This document shows, in pieces, positions 1-9,967 of a DNA stretch of 37,105 bases; the first letter of the stretch is position 1, and every line of letters begins with the position of its first letter. The DNA is from Comamonadaceae bacterium. GTDB taxonomy: Bacteria; Pseudomonadota; Gammaproteobacteria; Burkholderiales; Burkholderiaceae_C. The position numbers were made by a program, and so were the translations under genes. The stretch covers positions 1 through 37,105 of the forward strand of contig CANFKQ010000005.1 of the NCBI GenBank assembly GCA_947447405.1. Reading direction: 5' to 3'. The notes below the pieces were generated by a model, which made no database searches, had not been told where the DNA came from, and worked only from the letters and a program-made list of their open reading frames with translations.

Positions 1-3000
1 AGGGCCAAGGTGTAGAGCACGTATTGCACTTCGTAGCGTTTGTGCAGCACCGCGTCTTGCAAGGTGGCGCTGTCGTAACTGGGCAGTTTGTTCGACTTGT
101 AGTCCACCACCCAATAGCGGCCATCGTGTTGCAGGACCAAGTCCATCGAGCCGGTGAGCATGCCTTGCATCACACGCGCTTGCAGTGCGGGGCGTGGCGT
201 GCCTTCAAACACATGGCTTTGAATGAGTTGGTCTAGCGCAGTGGCGCTGACGTGGGCCACTTCGAGGTTGAACTCCATCTCGGGCCACATGTGCTCGGTG
301 CTGAGTTCGCACAGTGTGAGTTGTCCAGCGTTGAGTTCGTGCAACGGCAGCGGCGTTTGCACCACGGCTTGCAGCCAGGGTTCTAGTTGCGCACGAGGTG
401 CGTCGTCGAGTTGCAACCAGCTGGCTTTGCGTTCTAGCAAATTGACCCACGCTTGCTTGGTCCACTCAGGCGCTTGCGTGTTGGCCAGAGGCCAATTGTT
501 TTGCGACAGCCATTCCAATAAATCGTGCAGCAGCGTGCCGTAGCGTGCACCGGCGGGGAAGCTTTGCCATGCGCTGATGCTCTCAGGCTCTGGTGTGGGT
601 GCGGCTGATGCCGCCACTGCAAAGGACTGTGCATCCGAGCTAGCGTCAGTGATGGCATCTGCCACCGCTTCGTCACGTTTGGATTCAGACACCAGCCCAC
701 GTGTGATGGCGCTGAAGCTGGCCGTCCACCACAGGCTGTGGTGCGTGCTTGTGGGTGTCAGGGCATCTTTGGGTGCGCTGATGGCAGCGGGGGCTTGGTA
801 GCGAATGCCTTGCAGCTCTGGCAAGTCGGCCACTTGGATGTGATCACACGTGCCCCACAAGGCGTGTAACTGATAGCCTAAATCACCGCGTTCTTTGCGC
901 ATCAGCAATTGAGACAACGCACTCAGCTTTAAATCGCTCTTGGTGGTGGCTTTGCTCACATCATTTTTGGTTTCTGCCACGCCCATCCATAAACCACGTT
1001 GCGCACGGGTAAGGGCCACGTACAACAAGCGCATGTCTTCTTCCACCGAAGTGGCGGTTGGGTCGCTGTCGTCCTCGCCCTCGTCTTCATGTGCGAAGTT
1101 GGTCTTGGCTTTTTTCTCCACGGCAAACGCGCCTGCAAACGGCACAAACACCAGCGGGTATTGCAAGCCCTTGCTCTTGTGATACGTGATGACTTTCACG
1201 CACAAAGCATCGGTTTCTAAGCGGGCTTGCTGTGCATCGTTGTCGTGGTGTTGGCTTTGAATTTGTTCGCCCAGGTGGCGCACCAGCGCGTGTTCGCCTT
1301 GCAGGCTTTGCTCGGCGTGTTGCAGCAGCTCGCCCAAGTGCAGCAAGTTGCTTAAGGTCCGTTCACCATCGGGTTGGGCCAGTATGCGCTGCGCCACGTG
1401 CTGGCTGTGCAGCCATTGGTGCAGCATGGGAAGCACGCCGTGTTGTTGCCACAGGCCGTGCCATTGGTGGAATTGCTCTAGCAGTTGCTCCCACTGAGTC
1501 TCATCTTGCGTGATGGCCAGCACTTGATGCAAGTCCAGCGCCCACAAGCGGCTGCCCACGGCCGCACGCACCCAACCTGTTTGGCGGGGCGAAGCCACCG
1601 CACGCAATAAGCGCCACAAGTCGGTGGCCTCGGTCGATTGGTACACGCTGGTGTGGTCTGACAAATACACACTCGGGATGTGTCGCGCACGCAGGGCGTG
1701 GCGCATCGCATCGGCTTGCTTTTGGCTGCGCACCAGCACGGCCATCTCGCCGGGGGTGGCTGCGCCTTTGTTGAGTAGGTCTGCCATTTGGTCGGCAAAC
1801 ACTTGTGCGGTGTGGTGCAAGTAGCTGGTGCTGCTGACGACATCCGCGTCACCTTGTGCGTGCATTTGCCAGACGGTGAAGGGCGGGCATTCTTCGCCGT
1901 TCACCACCAGCGCAGGCTCTTTGCCTTGAGCCGACACCTCCACAAACTCAATCTCACCTTGGTTGGATGCAAACGGTTGCGCGGTTTGCATGAACACGTG
2001 GTTCACCGCTTGGACCAAGCCCACGCTTGAGCGGTGGTTGCCGGTGAGGGTGTGCAGCGCGTCTGGGTTCGTGGCTTGCGCATCGTTGCGCGCCTGCAAG
2101 TAAGTGCCTAGGTCTGCACCACGGAAGCTGTAGATGGCTTGCTTGGGGTCGCCAATCATCACCAGTACGTTGGTTTCGTTGCATGCGTCTGGCGCATAGA
2201 TGCGGTTGAGCGTGCCGTACTGCCAAGGATCGGTGTCTTGAAACTCGTCCACCAACGCCGCCGGGTATTGCTGGCGAATGGCTGTGGCCAATCGGCCATC
2301 GTCCGCCATCACCGCGTGATGCAGGTTTTGCAACAGGTCTGAGAAGTCAAACGCGGCGCGTTGGGTTTTGGCAGCCTTGTAGGCTTCGTTCACTGCGTGT
2401 GCAGCGTGCAGCGCAATGTCTTTGTCGGTGCTTGGCTTGGCGTCAAACAATGCAACATAGGTTTGCATCGCCGCGAAGAAAGCAAAGCCCTCGGCCTCGG
2501 CCCAGCCTTTGTCTTGCAGGGCTTGGGTGGTGAAGCGCTCGAGCACTTTGAATTCTTCTTTGCTGACTTGAGCCTTTGCACTTTGCGTGGCCCATGCTTG
2601 CAGTGCTCTGAGCCAGTTGGCAAAGTAGTCGGCACGCAAGCCTTTGATTTTTTTCTGTGCACCTGCTTCTTGCAGGGCTTGCAGGGTCGTCTCACTCCAG
2701 GCCTCATGCGCAGCAAGTGCTGCAGCTTCGACCTGCGCTTGCCACGCCATGTGGGTGTCAATGGCTTGGGTGGGATTGATGTCGGGTGCGATCACTTCGC
2801 GCGGTTTTCGTTCTTGTTCCTTCCACATCTCGCTCAAGGTTTTCAGCAGCTTGGCTGGGTCTTGGCCGATGAGGGGTGTGATGTGTTGTAGCGTGTCACC
2901 GCTGAGTGGGTAAAACCATTCGCGCCAATAGTCTTGCACCAGCGTGAGCTTGAGTTGGTCGGCGTTTTCTAAGCGCGTTTGTTCAAACAGGTTGTGGCTT

Positions 3001-3437
3001 TCCAGCGCGTGCTGCGTGAGCATGCGGCGCGACCAACCGTGAATGGTGTAAATGGCCGCATCGTCCATCCACTCGGCGGCGCAGTTGAGCTGCAAGGCGC
3101 AGCGTGGCCACAGCGCTGCGTCAAAACTGTCGCGCAGTGTTTCTAAAAACGCATCCACCTTCAACGAGGTAGGAAACTCGCGGCCTTGCGCACTCAAGTC
3201 AAAGTACGTAGCAGCTTGACTTAGCCGTGTGCGAATACGCTCGCGCAATTCAGCCGTAGCGGCGTCGGTGAAGGTCATCACCAAAATTTGCGGGGGTAGC
3301 AAAGCCTCGGTGCGTTCGTGGCCCAGCACCAGACGCAGGTACAGCGCAGCGAGTGTCCAAGTTTTGCCCGTACCTGCACTGGCCTCGATCACTTGGCGGC
3401 CTTGCAGCGGCAGGGTATGTGCGTTGAGGGCTTTCAT
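1..3437 (-). CDS. recB: RecB, exodeoxyribonuclease V beta subunit (3' end outside window)
   Basis: UvrD-like helicase plus nuclease subunit of RecBCD, which unwinds and degrades double-strand ends and loads RecA at Chi. No start-to-stop frame exists because the gene runs off the left edge, but the reading frame is open from the ATG at 3437 for about 1145 codons. Visible motifs are Walker A EASAGTGKT (residues 18-26), motif Ia VMTFTDAATAELRERI, the DEFQDTD box (about 396-402) and GDPKQAIYSFRGAD (about 428-441). The C-terminal nuclease has MDLV (Asp1099), VDYKSNK (Asp1112, Lys1114) and YEVQYVLYTLAL. These match the E. coli RecB catalytic Asp/Asp/Lys and the Q-Y motif. I checked frame at three widely spaced motifs and saw no frameshift. 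The ATG overlaps the recC stop (ATGA), so translation is probably coupled. Only a few tens of residues are missing. recD may lie beyond the edge. Confidence 0.96.
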   Translation of the reverse strand, partial: MKALNAHTLPLQGRQVIEASAGTGKTWTLAALYLRLVLGHERTEALLPPQILVMTFTDAATAELRERIRTRLSQAATYFDLSAQGREFPTSLKVDAFLETLRDSFDAALWPRCALQLNCAAEWMDDAAIYTIHGWSRRMLTQHALESHNLFEQTRLENADQLKLTLVQDYWREWFYPLSGDTLQHITPLIGQDPAKLLKTLSEMWKEQERKPREVIAPDINPTQAIDTHMAWQAQVEAAALAAHEAWSETTLQALQEAGAQKKIKGLRADYFANWLRALQAWATQSAKAQVSKEEFKVLERFTTQALQDKGWAEAEGFAFFAAMQTYVALFDAKPSTDKDIALHAAHAVNEAYKAAKTQRAAFDFSDLLQNLHHAVMADDGRLATAIRQQYPAALVDEFQDTDPWQYGTLNRIYAPDACNETNVLVMIGDPKQAIYSFRGADLGTYLQARNDAQATNPDALHTLTGNHRSSVGLVQAVNHVFMQTAQPFASNQGEIEFVEVSAQGKEPALVVNGEECPPFTVWQMHAQGDADVVSSTSYLHHTAQVFADQMADLLNKGAATPGEMAVLVRSQKQADAMRHALRARHIPSVYLSDHTSVYQSTEATDLWRLLRAVASPRQTGWVRAAVGSRLWALDLHQVLAITQDETQWEQLLEQFHQWHGLWQQHGVLPMLHQWLHSQHVAQRILAQPDGERTLSNLLHLGELLQHAEQSLQGEHALVRHLGEQIQSQHHDNDAQQARLETDALCVKVITYHKSKGLQYPLVFVPFAGAFAVEKKAKTNFAHEDEGEDDSDPTATSVEEDMRLLYVALTRAQRGLWMGVAETKNDVSKATTKSDLKLSALSQLLMRKERGDLGYQLHALWGTCDHIQVADLPELQGIRYQAPAAISAPKDALTPTSTHHSLWWTASFSAITRGLVSESKRDEAVADAITDASSDAQSFAVAASAAPTPEPESISAWQSFPAGARYGTLLHDLLEWLSQNNWPLANTQAPEWTKQAWVNLLERKASWLQLDDAPRAQLEPWLQAVVQTPLPLHELNAGQLTLCELSTEHMWPEMEFNLEVAHVSATALDQLIQSHVFEGTPRPALQARVMQGMLTGSMDLVLQHDGRYWVVDYKSNKLPSYDSATLQDAVLHKRYEVQYVLYTLA

Positions 3438-6400
3438 GCGTCAGCCTCCTCGGCGTGGTCGGCGCTGTCGGCATTCAGGTGAATCACCTTGGCGGCTTTG
3501 AACATGGGTTCGTACAAGCGGGTGGCCCAATGGTTCAGGTCTGCTTCCACATCTTCAAAGCTGGTGAACACACGTTGCAAGGCTGGCGAGCCTGTGTATT
3601 CGCCGCTCTTGCCGAAGCCGCCTTCAAACGCAGCTTGCGCTTTGCCCATGGCATCTTTGCTACCGCCGTGCACGCCCATCAGCAACGCGCAGGCAGTTTT
3701 GGCGGCTACGGGCAGTGGCTGCGCCCATGCTTTTAAATACGCATCGCATAGGTCTTGTAAATGTTCTTGCGCTTGTTCCGCTTTGATGGGTTTGAGTTCG
3801 ATGGCGGCATCAAACCCAATTTGTACGCTGGTGGTGGGCGTGCCACTGGCGCACGCGGCCAAATGGTGCAACCACAGTTGGCTGAGTGTGTCGATGCGTG
3901 GGATTTGGTTTTCTTTTTTGCCTTCGGTCACCGCACCTGGGCGCAGGGCCACTTGCAGCCACTGCTGCCCAGCGCCTTGCGATTTGCCGTTGGTGTGCCA
4001 CATGGTTTGGCCATTGGCCCACTCGGCACTTAAGCGTGTTTGGCCCAGTGGCCAGTGGGCGGATTGCACGCTCAAGTGGTTGGGCCACTTGGGCAACAAC
4101 ACATCGAGTTGCTCGCGCAGTTTTTCGCGGTCGTTCTCAAACAGGTGTTGCTGCGCTTCGCCAAAACCAGCCATGGCCAATTGGCCGCTGAGGCGCAGTT
4201 GGTCAATGGCTTGCTTCGCATCTTCGGCCTGCGCAATGCGTTGGTTGAGTTTGTATTTTTCTAAACCGTCGAGCGAGAAAGGCTCGTCTTCCTCGGCGGC
4301 TTCTTCGGGCTTGTCTAGTCGCAAGCGCAAACGGTCCACCAAAAACACGTCCACGGGTTGGCGCAACAAGCGCTGCAAATGTTGCAGCGTCAGCTCGGTG
4401 GGTGCTGCTTCGCTTGGCGTTGCGTCGTTTGACGCAGTTGCAGCAGACGAAGCCGAGGGCGACAACAAAGCACGCTGCCAATCATTGGCATAGGTTTGGA
4501 GTGTGGAGTCTTGCGTGAAGTACTTGGGCGAGAACGCTTGCAGCGGTTGCAGTGGCGCATCACACGCCATGCCACCATCACGCGTCCACACCGCATTGAG
4601 GTAGTCCATCAGCTGCGCCACCAACACCGAAGGCGGCTTCACTTCATGGTCTGTTGTGCGCCGTCCTTGCCAGCTGATGTAGAGCCTGTCGCGTGCTGAT
4701 AGCAACGCCTCTAAAAACAAATAGCGGTCGTCTTCGCGACGCGAGCGGTCGCCGGCGCGCCAGTGAGATTGCGTGCTGCCTGCGTGTGCGGCGTCGCTCA
4801 TCAAATCAAAGTCGCGTGGGGTTTGGCTGCGTGGGTAGTCGCCATCGTTCATGCCCAGCAAGCACACGCACTTGAAGGGGATGGAGCGCATGGGCATGAG
4901 CGTGGCGAACTGCACGCCACCACCAAAGAAGCGGCGTTGCATGGCGGGCTGTTGTAGCTGGGCCATCCAGTGTTCACGCACCACCACCAGTGGCAGTGGG
5001 CTGTCGAGGCGGGCCAGTTGACATTCGGCCAGCCATGTTTCTAGCGGTGCCATCACGCGTTCTATCAAGCGCTCATCCGCTTCGTCGCTGGGCTTGAAGA
5101 ACAAGCTCACCAACTGCTGCAACACCGCCACCCATTCAGTGGGCGTGTGTTCTTGGCGCAGTTTGATCAGCGCAATGTGTGTGTGGCGCAGCCACTGCAA
5201 CAGGCCATCGACCACGCGTGCATCTAGCCCGCCCACGCCTGCTTGGGGCAGTGTGTCGGCCCACGGTGTGGCGAGGTCGTCGCTTGCGCCTGTGGCGTAG
5301 CCCAACAGCAAACGCTCGATGCCAAACAGCCAACTGTTTTGGTTGGCATCGGCCATGTCGGGCGCGATGCCCCAAGGCTTGCGGTGTGTTGCGTCTAGGC
5401 CCCAGCGCACGCCGGCGTCGGCCAGCCAAGTGTCGAGCTGGGCCACGTCGTGTTCTTCTAGGTCAAAGCGTTCGCGCACGGCAGCCACTTCAAACAGGCT
5501 TTGCCACTCCACGCGCGTCACGCGCAGTTGGGGCAGTTGCAGCAGGGTGTCTAGTGCCTGCACCAGTGGCTCGGTGCGCGGTGTGGTGTCGGCTACGGTG
5601 TAGGGCAGGTGGCGTGGGTCGTTGCTGGCGAAGCGCCCAAACACCGCATGGATGTGCGGCGCAAAGTTGGCCATGTCAGGCACCATCACCATGATGTCGC
5701 TGGGCTTTAAGGTGGGGTCTGCATCCAGCCACGCCAGCAGGCGGTCGTGCAGCACCTCGACCTCGCGTTGGGCTGAGTGCGTTTGCACAAAGCGCACGCT
5801 GCTGTCGTGCGAGGCTACTTCGCTTAATTGGTCTGGCAATTTATCGAGGTTGAGCAGGGACGACTGCAAGTGCTCCAGCATTGTGGGTGCGCGGTCTTCA
5901 TCGGCGGCGGTGTCTGCGGGGTCCACAAACACATCCACGCGCTTGAATTGGCCTTTGTATTGGTCCACATCGTCAAAGCCATCGAGCAAGTGCAAGTAGT
6001 CGCGTCCATGTTTGCCCCATGCGGCCAGCAGGGGGTGCGTGTCGGTGTGCAGGGTGTATTGGTCTGCTTCGGTCAGCGAGCCATCGTCTTGCGGTACGGG
6101 CAAACCGGCTTTGTGTGCTTGGCGTTGCTTGGCGAGTTTTGCCAATGGCACACGGCTTTCCACCACATGACCCCAGTAGTGCTGACAGGGGTTTTGCACC
6201 AGCATGAGCACTTGGCACACGCGGCCCAAAGCGGCCAGCGCCTGCACGGTTTGCATGGGCAGCGATGTCACGCCAAACACCATGATGCGATGCGGCACAC
6301 CCGTAGGGCGTTGGCCCTCAGAAAGAGTGGCCATCTTGGCCATGAAGGCCTCGTGCACTTTGGCGCGTGAGCTAAAGCTGTGTTGCAGATCGTCTTTGAC

Positions 6401-7006
6401 TTCGGCATCAGCCGCAAGGTCGTCCAGCAAATCGCGCCACAGCTCGGGCTGCCAGCTTTGTGCGGCGGGCAGGGGTGTGGCCATGCCCGCTTGTGTGCGC
6501 AGTTGGTATTGGCTATTAGTCCAGTCTTCTAGCCAATCGGCGCGGTAGTTTTGGTAGCCGTCCAGTACGTCGGCCAGCTGTGCGGCCAGTTGATACGCGC
6601 GGCGGTTCATGGGCGACGCGTCAGCATCGGCTTGGCCTAGGTAGTTTTTCAGCGGCGTAAAGCTGGGCTTGGCCAACAACACAGGCAGCAAACGCATGAT
6701 GCGCCACACCAGTGGCGACTTGTCCAGTGGCATGTGCGCGGGCACGTGGCTGGGGCCCAACACGGCGCGGTAAATTTGCCACAGCTTCGTCGATGGCAGC
6801 TCCACCTGCGTGGCTGCGCAAATGCCTAGGTCTTTGGCCAAAGCCAGCTCTAGCCAATGCTTCATGCCGTTGCTTTGCACCAGCAACACCTCGGGCGCGA
6901 GTACGGGCAGCGGGTGGTTGCGGATGAACTGCACCGCCAGTTCACGCAGGCCCTCTAGCTGGTTGCTATGAAGCACCATAAAACCGGTGGCGTAGGGGCT
7001 AGACAT
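3434..7006 (-). CDS. recC: RecC, exodeoxyribonuclease V gamma subunit
   Basis: Scaffold and Chi-scanning subunit of RecBCD, 1190 residues (E. coli RecC has 1122). The N-terminus carries the family signature: VLHSNQLEGL near residue 11, then VLLVQSNGMKHWLELALA around 41-58 and the ICAATQVELPS segment, equivalent to the E. coli YHSNRL and ILVQSTGMAQWL blocks. RecC has helicase- and nuclease-like folds without active sites, so no catalytic motif is expected. It is followed directly by recB with a 4-base overlap. The ATG at 7006 has no clear Shine-Dalgarno. A second ATG at residue 10 would start just before VLHSN, so the start is uncertain by nine residues. The upstream 164-base spacer (7007-7170) separates it from the receptor gene and probably holds its promoter. 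Confidence 0.95.
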   Translation of the reverse strand: MSSPYATGFMVLHSNQLEGLRELAVQFIRNHPLPVLAPEVLLVQSNGMKHWLELALAKDLGICAATQVELPSTKLWQIYRAVLGPSHVPAHMPLDKSPLVWRIMRLLPVLLAKPSFTPLKNYLGQADADASPMNRRAYQLAAQLADVLDGYQNYRADWLEDWTNSQYQLRTQAGMATPLPAAQSWQPELWRDLLDDLAADAEVKDDLQHSFSSRAKVHEAFMAKMATLSEGQRPTGVPHRIMVFGVTSLPMQTVQALAALGRVCQVLMLVQNPCQHYWGHVVESRVPLAKLAKQRQAHKAGLPVPQDDGSLTEADQYTLHTDTHPLLAAWGKHGRDYLHLLDGFDDVDQYKGQFKRVDVFVDPADTAADEDRAPTMLEHLQSSLLNLDKLPDQLSEVASHDSSVRFVQTHSAQREVEVLHDRLLAWLDADPTLKPSDIMVMVPDMANFAPHIHAVFGRFASNDPRHLPYTVADTTPRTEPLVQALDTLLQLPQLRVTRVEWQSLFEVAAVRERFDLEEHDVAQLDTWLADAGVRWGLDATHRKPWGIAPDMADANQNSWLFGIERLLLGYATGASDDLATPWADTLPQAGVGGLDARVVDGLLQWLRHTHIALIKLRQEHTPTEWVAVLQQLVSLFFKPSDEADERLIERVMAPLETWLAECQLARLDSPLPLVVVREHWMAQLQQPAMQRRFFGGGVQFATLMPMRSIPFKCVCLLGMNDGDYPRSQTPRDFDLMSDAAHAGSTQSHWRAGDRSRREDDRYLFLEALLSARDRLYISWQGRRTTDHEVKPPSVLVAQLMDYLNAVWTRDGGMACDAPLQPLQAFSPKYFTQDSTLQTYANDWQRALLSPSASSAATASNDATPSEAAPTELTLQHLQRLLRQPVDVFLVDRLRLRLDKPEEAAEEDEPFSLDGLEKYKLNQRIAQAEDAKQAIDQLRLSGQLAMAGFGEAQQHLFENDREKLREQLDVLLPKWPNHLSVQSAHWPLGQTRLSAEWANGQTMWHTNGKSQGAGQQWLQVALRPGAVTEGKKENQIPRIDTLSQLWLHHLAACASGTPTTSVQIGFDAAIELKPIKAEQAQEHLQDLCDAYLKAWAQPLPVAAKTACALLMGVHGGSKDAMGKAQAAFEGGFGKSGEYTGSPALQRVFTSFEDVEADLNHWATRLYEPMFKAAKVIHLNADSADHAEEADA

Positions 7007-7170
7007 GTGGGGCAGAGCGGGGAAAAATGACTAAATCTATGTGTGAAACAGTGAGCATACTGGAAGGTGAGGCGCAGCCGATGAGCCTGCGGGTCGTTGC
7101 ATCGCTCAGCGTGTGGTGGCGCTGACCACAAGGCCGCTGACGTTCATCAAGTAAGTCAACGACAACGGGC

Positions 7171-8175
7171 TTAAACCCCTTCAGGTTTGATTTGCGCCCG
7201 TGCAATCACAGGCTTCCAACGCGCTTGTTCGAGTTTGATGAACGCTTCAAACTCGGTCCGCGTGTTGCCTACGGCCAGCGCGGTGTCTTGGCTGAGTTTG
7301 TCGCTCACCACTTTGCCGCGCGCGGCTGCGATGGCTTCTTTTTCTAGCTTGTCGATGTGGGCTTTGGCCATTTGACTAGGGGCTAGCAGGCCGTACCACT
7401 GCGTCATCTCAAAACCTTTGAAGCCTTGCTCGGCCACGGTGGGCACTTCGGGCAACAGGGGCAAGCGTGTACTGCTGCCGGTGGCAATGCAACGCAGCTT
7501 GCCTGCTTTGATGAACTGCAACAGCGCCGGTGCGCCCACGGCTGCGGCATCTAAACGGCCCGCCATCAGGTCGGTCAGCATGGGGCCAGTGCCACGGTAG
7601 GGCACGTGTAGCACAAAGGTGTCGGTGACCATCTTTAAGTATTCAAATGCCAAGTGGCCTGCGCTGCCGTTGCCTGCCGAGCCGTAGTTGAGTTTGGCGG
7701 GGTTGGCTTTGGCGTAGGCCACAAACTCTTTGAGGTTCTTCACGGGCAAGTCGGGGTGCACCACGTAGAGGCTGGGCACCTTCGAGATGAGTGTGATGGG
7801 TGTGAAGTCTTTGTTGGGGTCGTAGGGCAGTTTGGGGAAGATGTATTGGTTCACGGCCAGCGTCCCGATGTGGCCCAAGATAAGGGTGTGGTCATCGGTG
7901 GCGTGTGCCACGTCTTGCATGGCAATGTTGCCTGCGCCGCCGGGCTTGTTTTCAACAAACACGCTTTGACCTATGGTCTTGCTCATCTCGCCCGCCAAGG
8001 CGCGCGCCACAATTTCGCTGCTGCCGCCGGGGGCAAACGGCACGATGAAACGCAAAGGCTTGCTCGGCCATGCCGCTTGAACTTGAGAAAGTGCCGGCGA
8101 CACACCGAGTGCGCAGGCTGTGGTCGCGGCTAAGAGTTGGCGGCGGGTGAGGGGTGTGTCATGGTGGCTTTGCAT
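7171..8175 (-). CDS. Bug-family tripartite tricarboxylate transporter receptor (TctC-like)
   Basis: Periplasmic solute receptor of the Bordetella uptake gene (Bug/TctC) family, 334 residues, the usual length. The N-terminus carries a twin-arginine-like sequence (LTRRQLLA near residues 9-16) followed by a hydrophobic stretch ending ALSQVQA, so export may be by Tat. Family hallmarks are WPSKPLRFIVPFAPGGSSE, the Asn-Lys-Pro-Gly-Gly element (VENKPGGAGNIA) and the VPYRGTGPMLTDLMAGRLD block. Ligands of this family are carboxylates or related small acids; the actual ligand cannot be read from sequence. It is the last gene of a GntR-Bug-Bug operon (17-base gap to the previous gene). No TctA/TctB membrane genes are in the window, so it would need a transporter encoded elsewhere or act in sensing. 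Confidence 0.93.
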   Translation of the reverse strand: MQSHHDTPLTRRQLLAATTACALGVSPALSQVQAAWPSKPLRFIVPFAPGGSSEIVARALAGEMSKTIGQSVFVENKPGGAGNIAMQDVAHATDDHTLILGHIGTLAVNQYIFPKLPYDPNKDFTPITLISKVPSLYVVHPDLPVKNLKEFVAYAKANPAKLNYGSAGNGSAGHLAFEYLKMVTDTFVLHVPYRGTGPMLTDLMAGRLDAAAVGAPALLQFIKAGKLRCIATGSSTRLPLLPEVPTVAEQGFKGFEMTQWYGLLAPSQMAKAHIDKLEKEAIAAARGKVVSDKLSQDTALAVGNTRTEFEAFIKLEQARWKPVIARAQIKPEGV

Positions 8176-8192
8176 GTATTGGTCTCGCTCGA

Positions 8193-9188
8193 TTATTCGG
8201 TGGTGATGTGGCGTTCTTTGATCACACGCGTCCAGAGGGTGATCTGTTGCTCTATGAATTTTTTAGCTTGTTCTGGCGAGCCTTTTTGAATGTCACCACC
8301 AAGCTGTGCCACACGTGCTTTGACTTCAGGTGATTCCAACGCTTGTTGAAAAGCCGCTGCCAATTTGGCCACCACGGGCTCGGGTGTGTTAGCGGGGGCG
8401 AACACCGCATTCCATTCGTAAATCTCTGCGCCTTTCAAACCCGATTCGGCCAATGTGGGTACATCGGGCAGGATGGGTGAACGCTTCGCCGAGGTGACCG
8501 CCAATGCTTTGAGCTTGCCTGACTGCACATGTTGCAGCGTTGATGCAAGGTTGCCAAAGAACAAAGGCACTTGTCCACCTATTACGTCATTCAATGCAGG
8601 GCCGCCGCCTTTGTAGGGCACGTGCACCATGTCGACCTTGGCCGCTGATTCAAACAGTGCACCCGCCAAGTGCTGAGCCGAGCCGTTGCCTGATGATGCA
8701 TAGGACACCACATCTTTGTTTTGACGTGCGGCTGCAGTGAGTTCTGCAATGTTCTTTGCAGGGAAGTTGGCGTTGACCAACACCACGTTGGGGAACAAAG
8801 CCACTACGCCGATGGGCTTGAAAGCTTTGAGGCTGTCATAGGGGAGCTTGGGATACAGGGCTGGGTTGGCTGAGAACGACGATGCATCCAGCATGATGGT
8901 GTAGCCATCGGGTGCAGCTTTGGCGACAGCTGATGCGCCAATTTGACCACTGGCCCCGGGCTTGTTTTCGATGATCACGGCTTGACCCAGTGCCTCGCCC
9001 ATCTTGGGGGCAATCAACCGTGCCATGGCATCTGCGCCGCCACCAGGTGGATAGGTCACGACCAATGAGATGGGCTTGTTGGGGAAAGCGCCTTGTGCCA
9101 AAGCGACAGGTGCAAAGACGCATGTGCTGAGTACAGCCAGTGCCAATGCTTTGCGTGTGAGGCGGGCTTCAGAAGTGTTTGTCATCAT
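8193..9188 (-). CDS. Bug-family tripartite tricarboxylate transporter receptor (TctC-like), second copy
   Basis: Second periplasmic Bug receptor, 331 residues. A Sec-type signal peptide ends near VALAQG (cleavage after ALA, about residue 31). The family blocks FPNKPISLVVTYPPGGGADA, IIENKPGASGQIGA and VPYKGGGPALNDVIGGQVP are present. It is clearly diverged from the neighbouring Bug gene and uses a different export signal, so the two probably bind different acids rather than being a recent duplication. A good ribosome-binding site (GGAG) lies about 8 bases before the first ATG at 9188; a second ATG follows immediately. Eighteen bases separate it from the upstream GntR regulator gene, which probably controls it. 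No membrane partner is nearby. Confidence 0.94.
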   Translation of the reverse strand: MMTNTSEARLTRKALALAVLSTCVFAPVALAQGAFPNKPISLVVTYPPGGGADAMARLIAPKMGEALGQAVIIENKPGASGQIGASAVAKAAPDGYTIMLDASSFSANPALYPKLPYDSLKAFKPIGVVALFPNVVLVNANFPAKNIAELTAAARQNKDVVSYASSGNGSAQHLAGALFESAAKVDMVHVPYKGGGPALNDVIGGQVPLFFGNLASTLQHVQSGKLKALAVTSAKRSPILPDVPTLAESGLKGAEIYEWNAVFAPANTPEPVVAKLAAAFQQALESPEVKARVAQLGGDIQKGSPEQAKKFIEQQITLWTRVIKERHITTE

Positions 9189-9206
9189 GGTGTGTCTCCG
9201 GAGTTG

Positions 9207-9947
9207 TTATTGCAGTTGGGTGGTGTACTTGAATGAGAAGGCATCGCCACGCGTGGTGCGTAGCTCGACGCAGCGACCCGCCATGTCAAAAGCTTGGCGC
9301 TCGACCAACACGCAAGGGTGCGCTGGCGCTAGTTTGAGACGTTTGGCCTGCGTGGCGTTGAGTTGCGAGAAGCTCAAGCTGTCATGTGTTTTTTGAATCA
9401 CCACGCCGCAGCGTTGTTGGTACATGGGGTAGAGCAAGTCGTCCCATGAGTCGCTGTCTGACTCTGCCAACTTGCCAAACAGTGGCAAGGGCACGACGAT
9501 GGTTTCTAGTAAGCAAGGGTCGTTACCTAGACTGCGCAGCCTTTCGAGCTGCAGCACTTGTGCGCCTTTGACCATGGTGAAGGCGTTGACTTCTTGCGTG
9601 CTGGCACTCCGCATGCGGCTAGACAAAATGCGTGATTCGGGGGCTTCGCTCTGTCCATCATCTACCCCACGAAAGCGAAAGAACCGCATCATGGATGCAC
9701 CATCGACGCCTTTGGTGACAAACGTACCCCTGCCATGGCGGCGTTGCAGCACACCGTCTTCGACCAACAAAGCCAGTGCTTGACGAATGGTGCCCAGTGC
9801 CACGCCGTAGCTTTGTGCCAGTGCTGATTCGGCTGGAATGACTTCGCCCGGCGCCCATTCACCTTGCAAGATGCGGTCGCGCATGGCCAAGGCCAATTTG
9901 CCGTAACGGCTTTGCCCAGGGGTGTGTGTGAGAAGTTGTGCCGTCAT
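9207..9947 (-). CDS. GntR-family transcriptional regulator, HutC type (UTRA domain)
   Basis: Ligand-responsive DNA-binding regulator, 246 residues. The N-terminal winged helix-turn-helix spans about residues 12-78, with the GntR signature ILQGEWAPGEVIPAESALAQ, then GVALGTIRQALALLVEDGVL and the wing RRHGRGTFV. The C-terminal part (about 95-240) has UTRA/HutC features such as VLQLERLRSLGNDPCLLET and ALDMAGRCVELRTTR-like order. HutC-type proteins are usually repressors released by a pathway metabolite. The gene heads the operon with two Bug receptors and diverges from the amidohydrolase gene across 29 bases containing a perfect inverted repeat, so it probably controls both directions. No obvious Shine-Dalgarno precedes the ATG. 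Confidence 0.92.
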   Translation of the reverse strand: MTAQLLTHTPGQSRYGKLALAMRDRILQGEWAPGEVIPAESALAQSYGVALGTIRQALALLVEDGVLQRRHGRGTFVTKGVDGASMMRFFRFRGVDDGQSEAPESRILSSRMRSASTQEVNAFTMVKGAQVLQLERLRSLGNDPCLLETIVVPLPLFGKLAESDSDSWDDLLYPMYQQRCGVVIQKTHDSLSFSQLNATQAKRLKLAPAHPCVLVERQAFDMAGRCVELRTTRGDAFSFKYTTQLQ

Positions 9948-9955
9948 GATTTAAA

Positions 9956-9967
9956 CTAGACATCTAG
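9956..9967. promoter_or_regulatory. Candidate operator of the GntR regulator
   Basis: The 29-base spacer between the divergent GntR and amidohydrolase genes contains CTAGA-CA-TCTAG, a perfect 5-base inverted repeat with a 2-base spacer. A third copy of the half-site (ACTAGA) lies at 9971-9976, directly before the amidohydrolase ATG. HutC-subfamily regulators bind short palindromes of TCTAGA-like composition, so this is the most likely site. Assignment is inference from position and symmetry. Confidence 0.55.

Noticed and set aside
3489-4493. 334-codon open frame on the plus strand inside recC
   Set aside because: It is antisense to a gene with strong family signatures, has a Ser/Cys/Arg-rich translation with no domain pattern, and has no ribosome-binding site.
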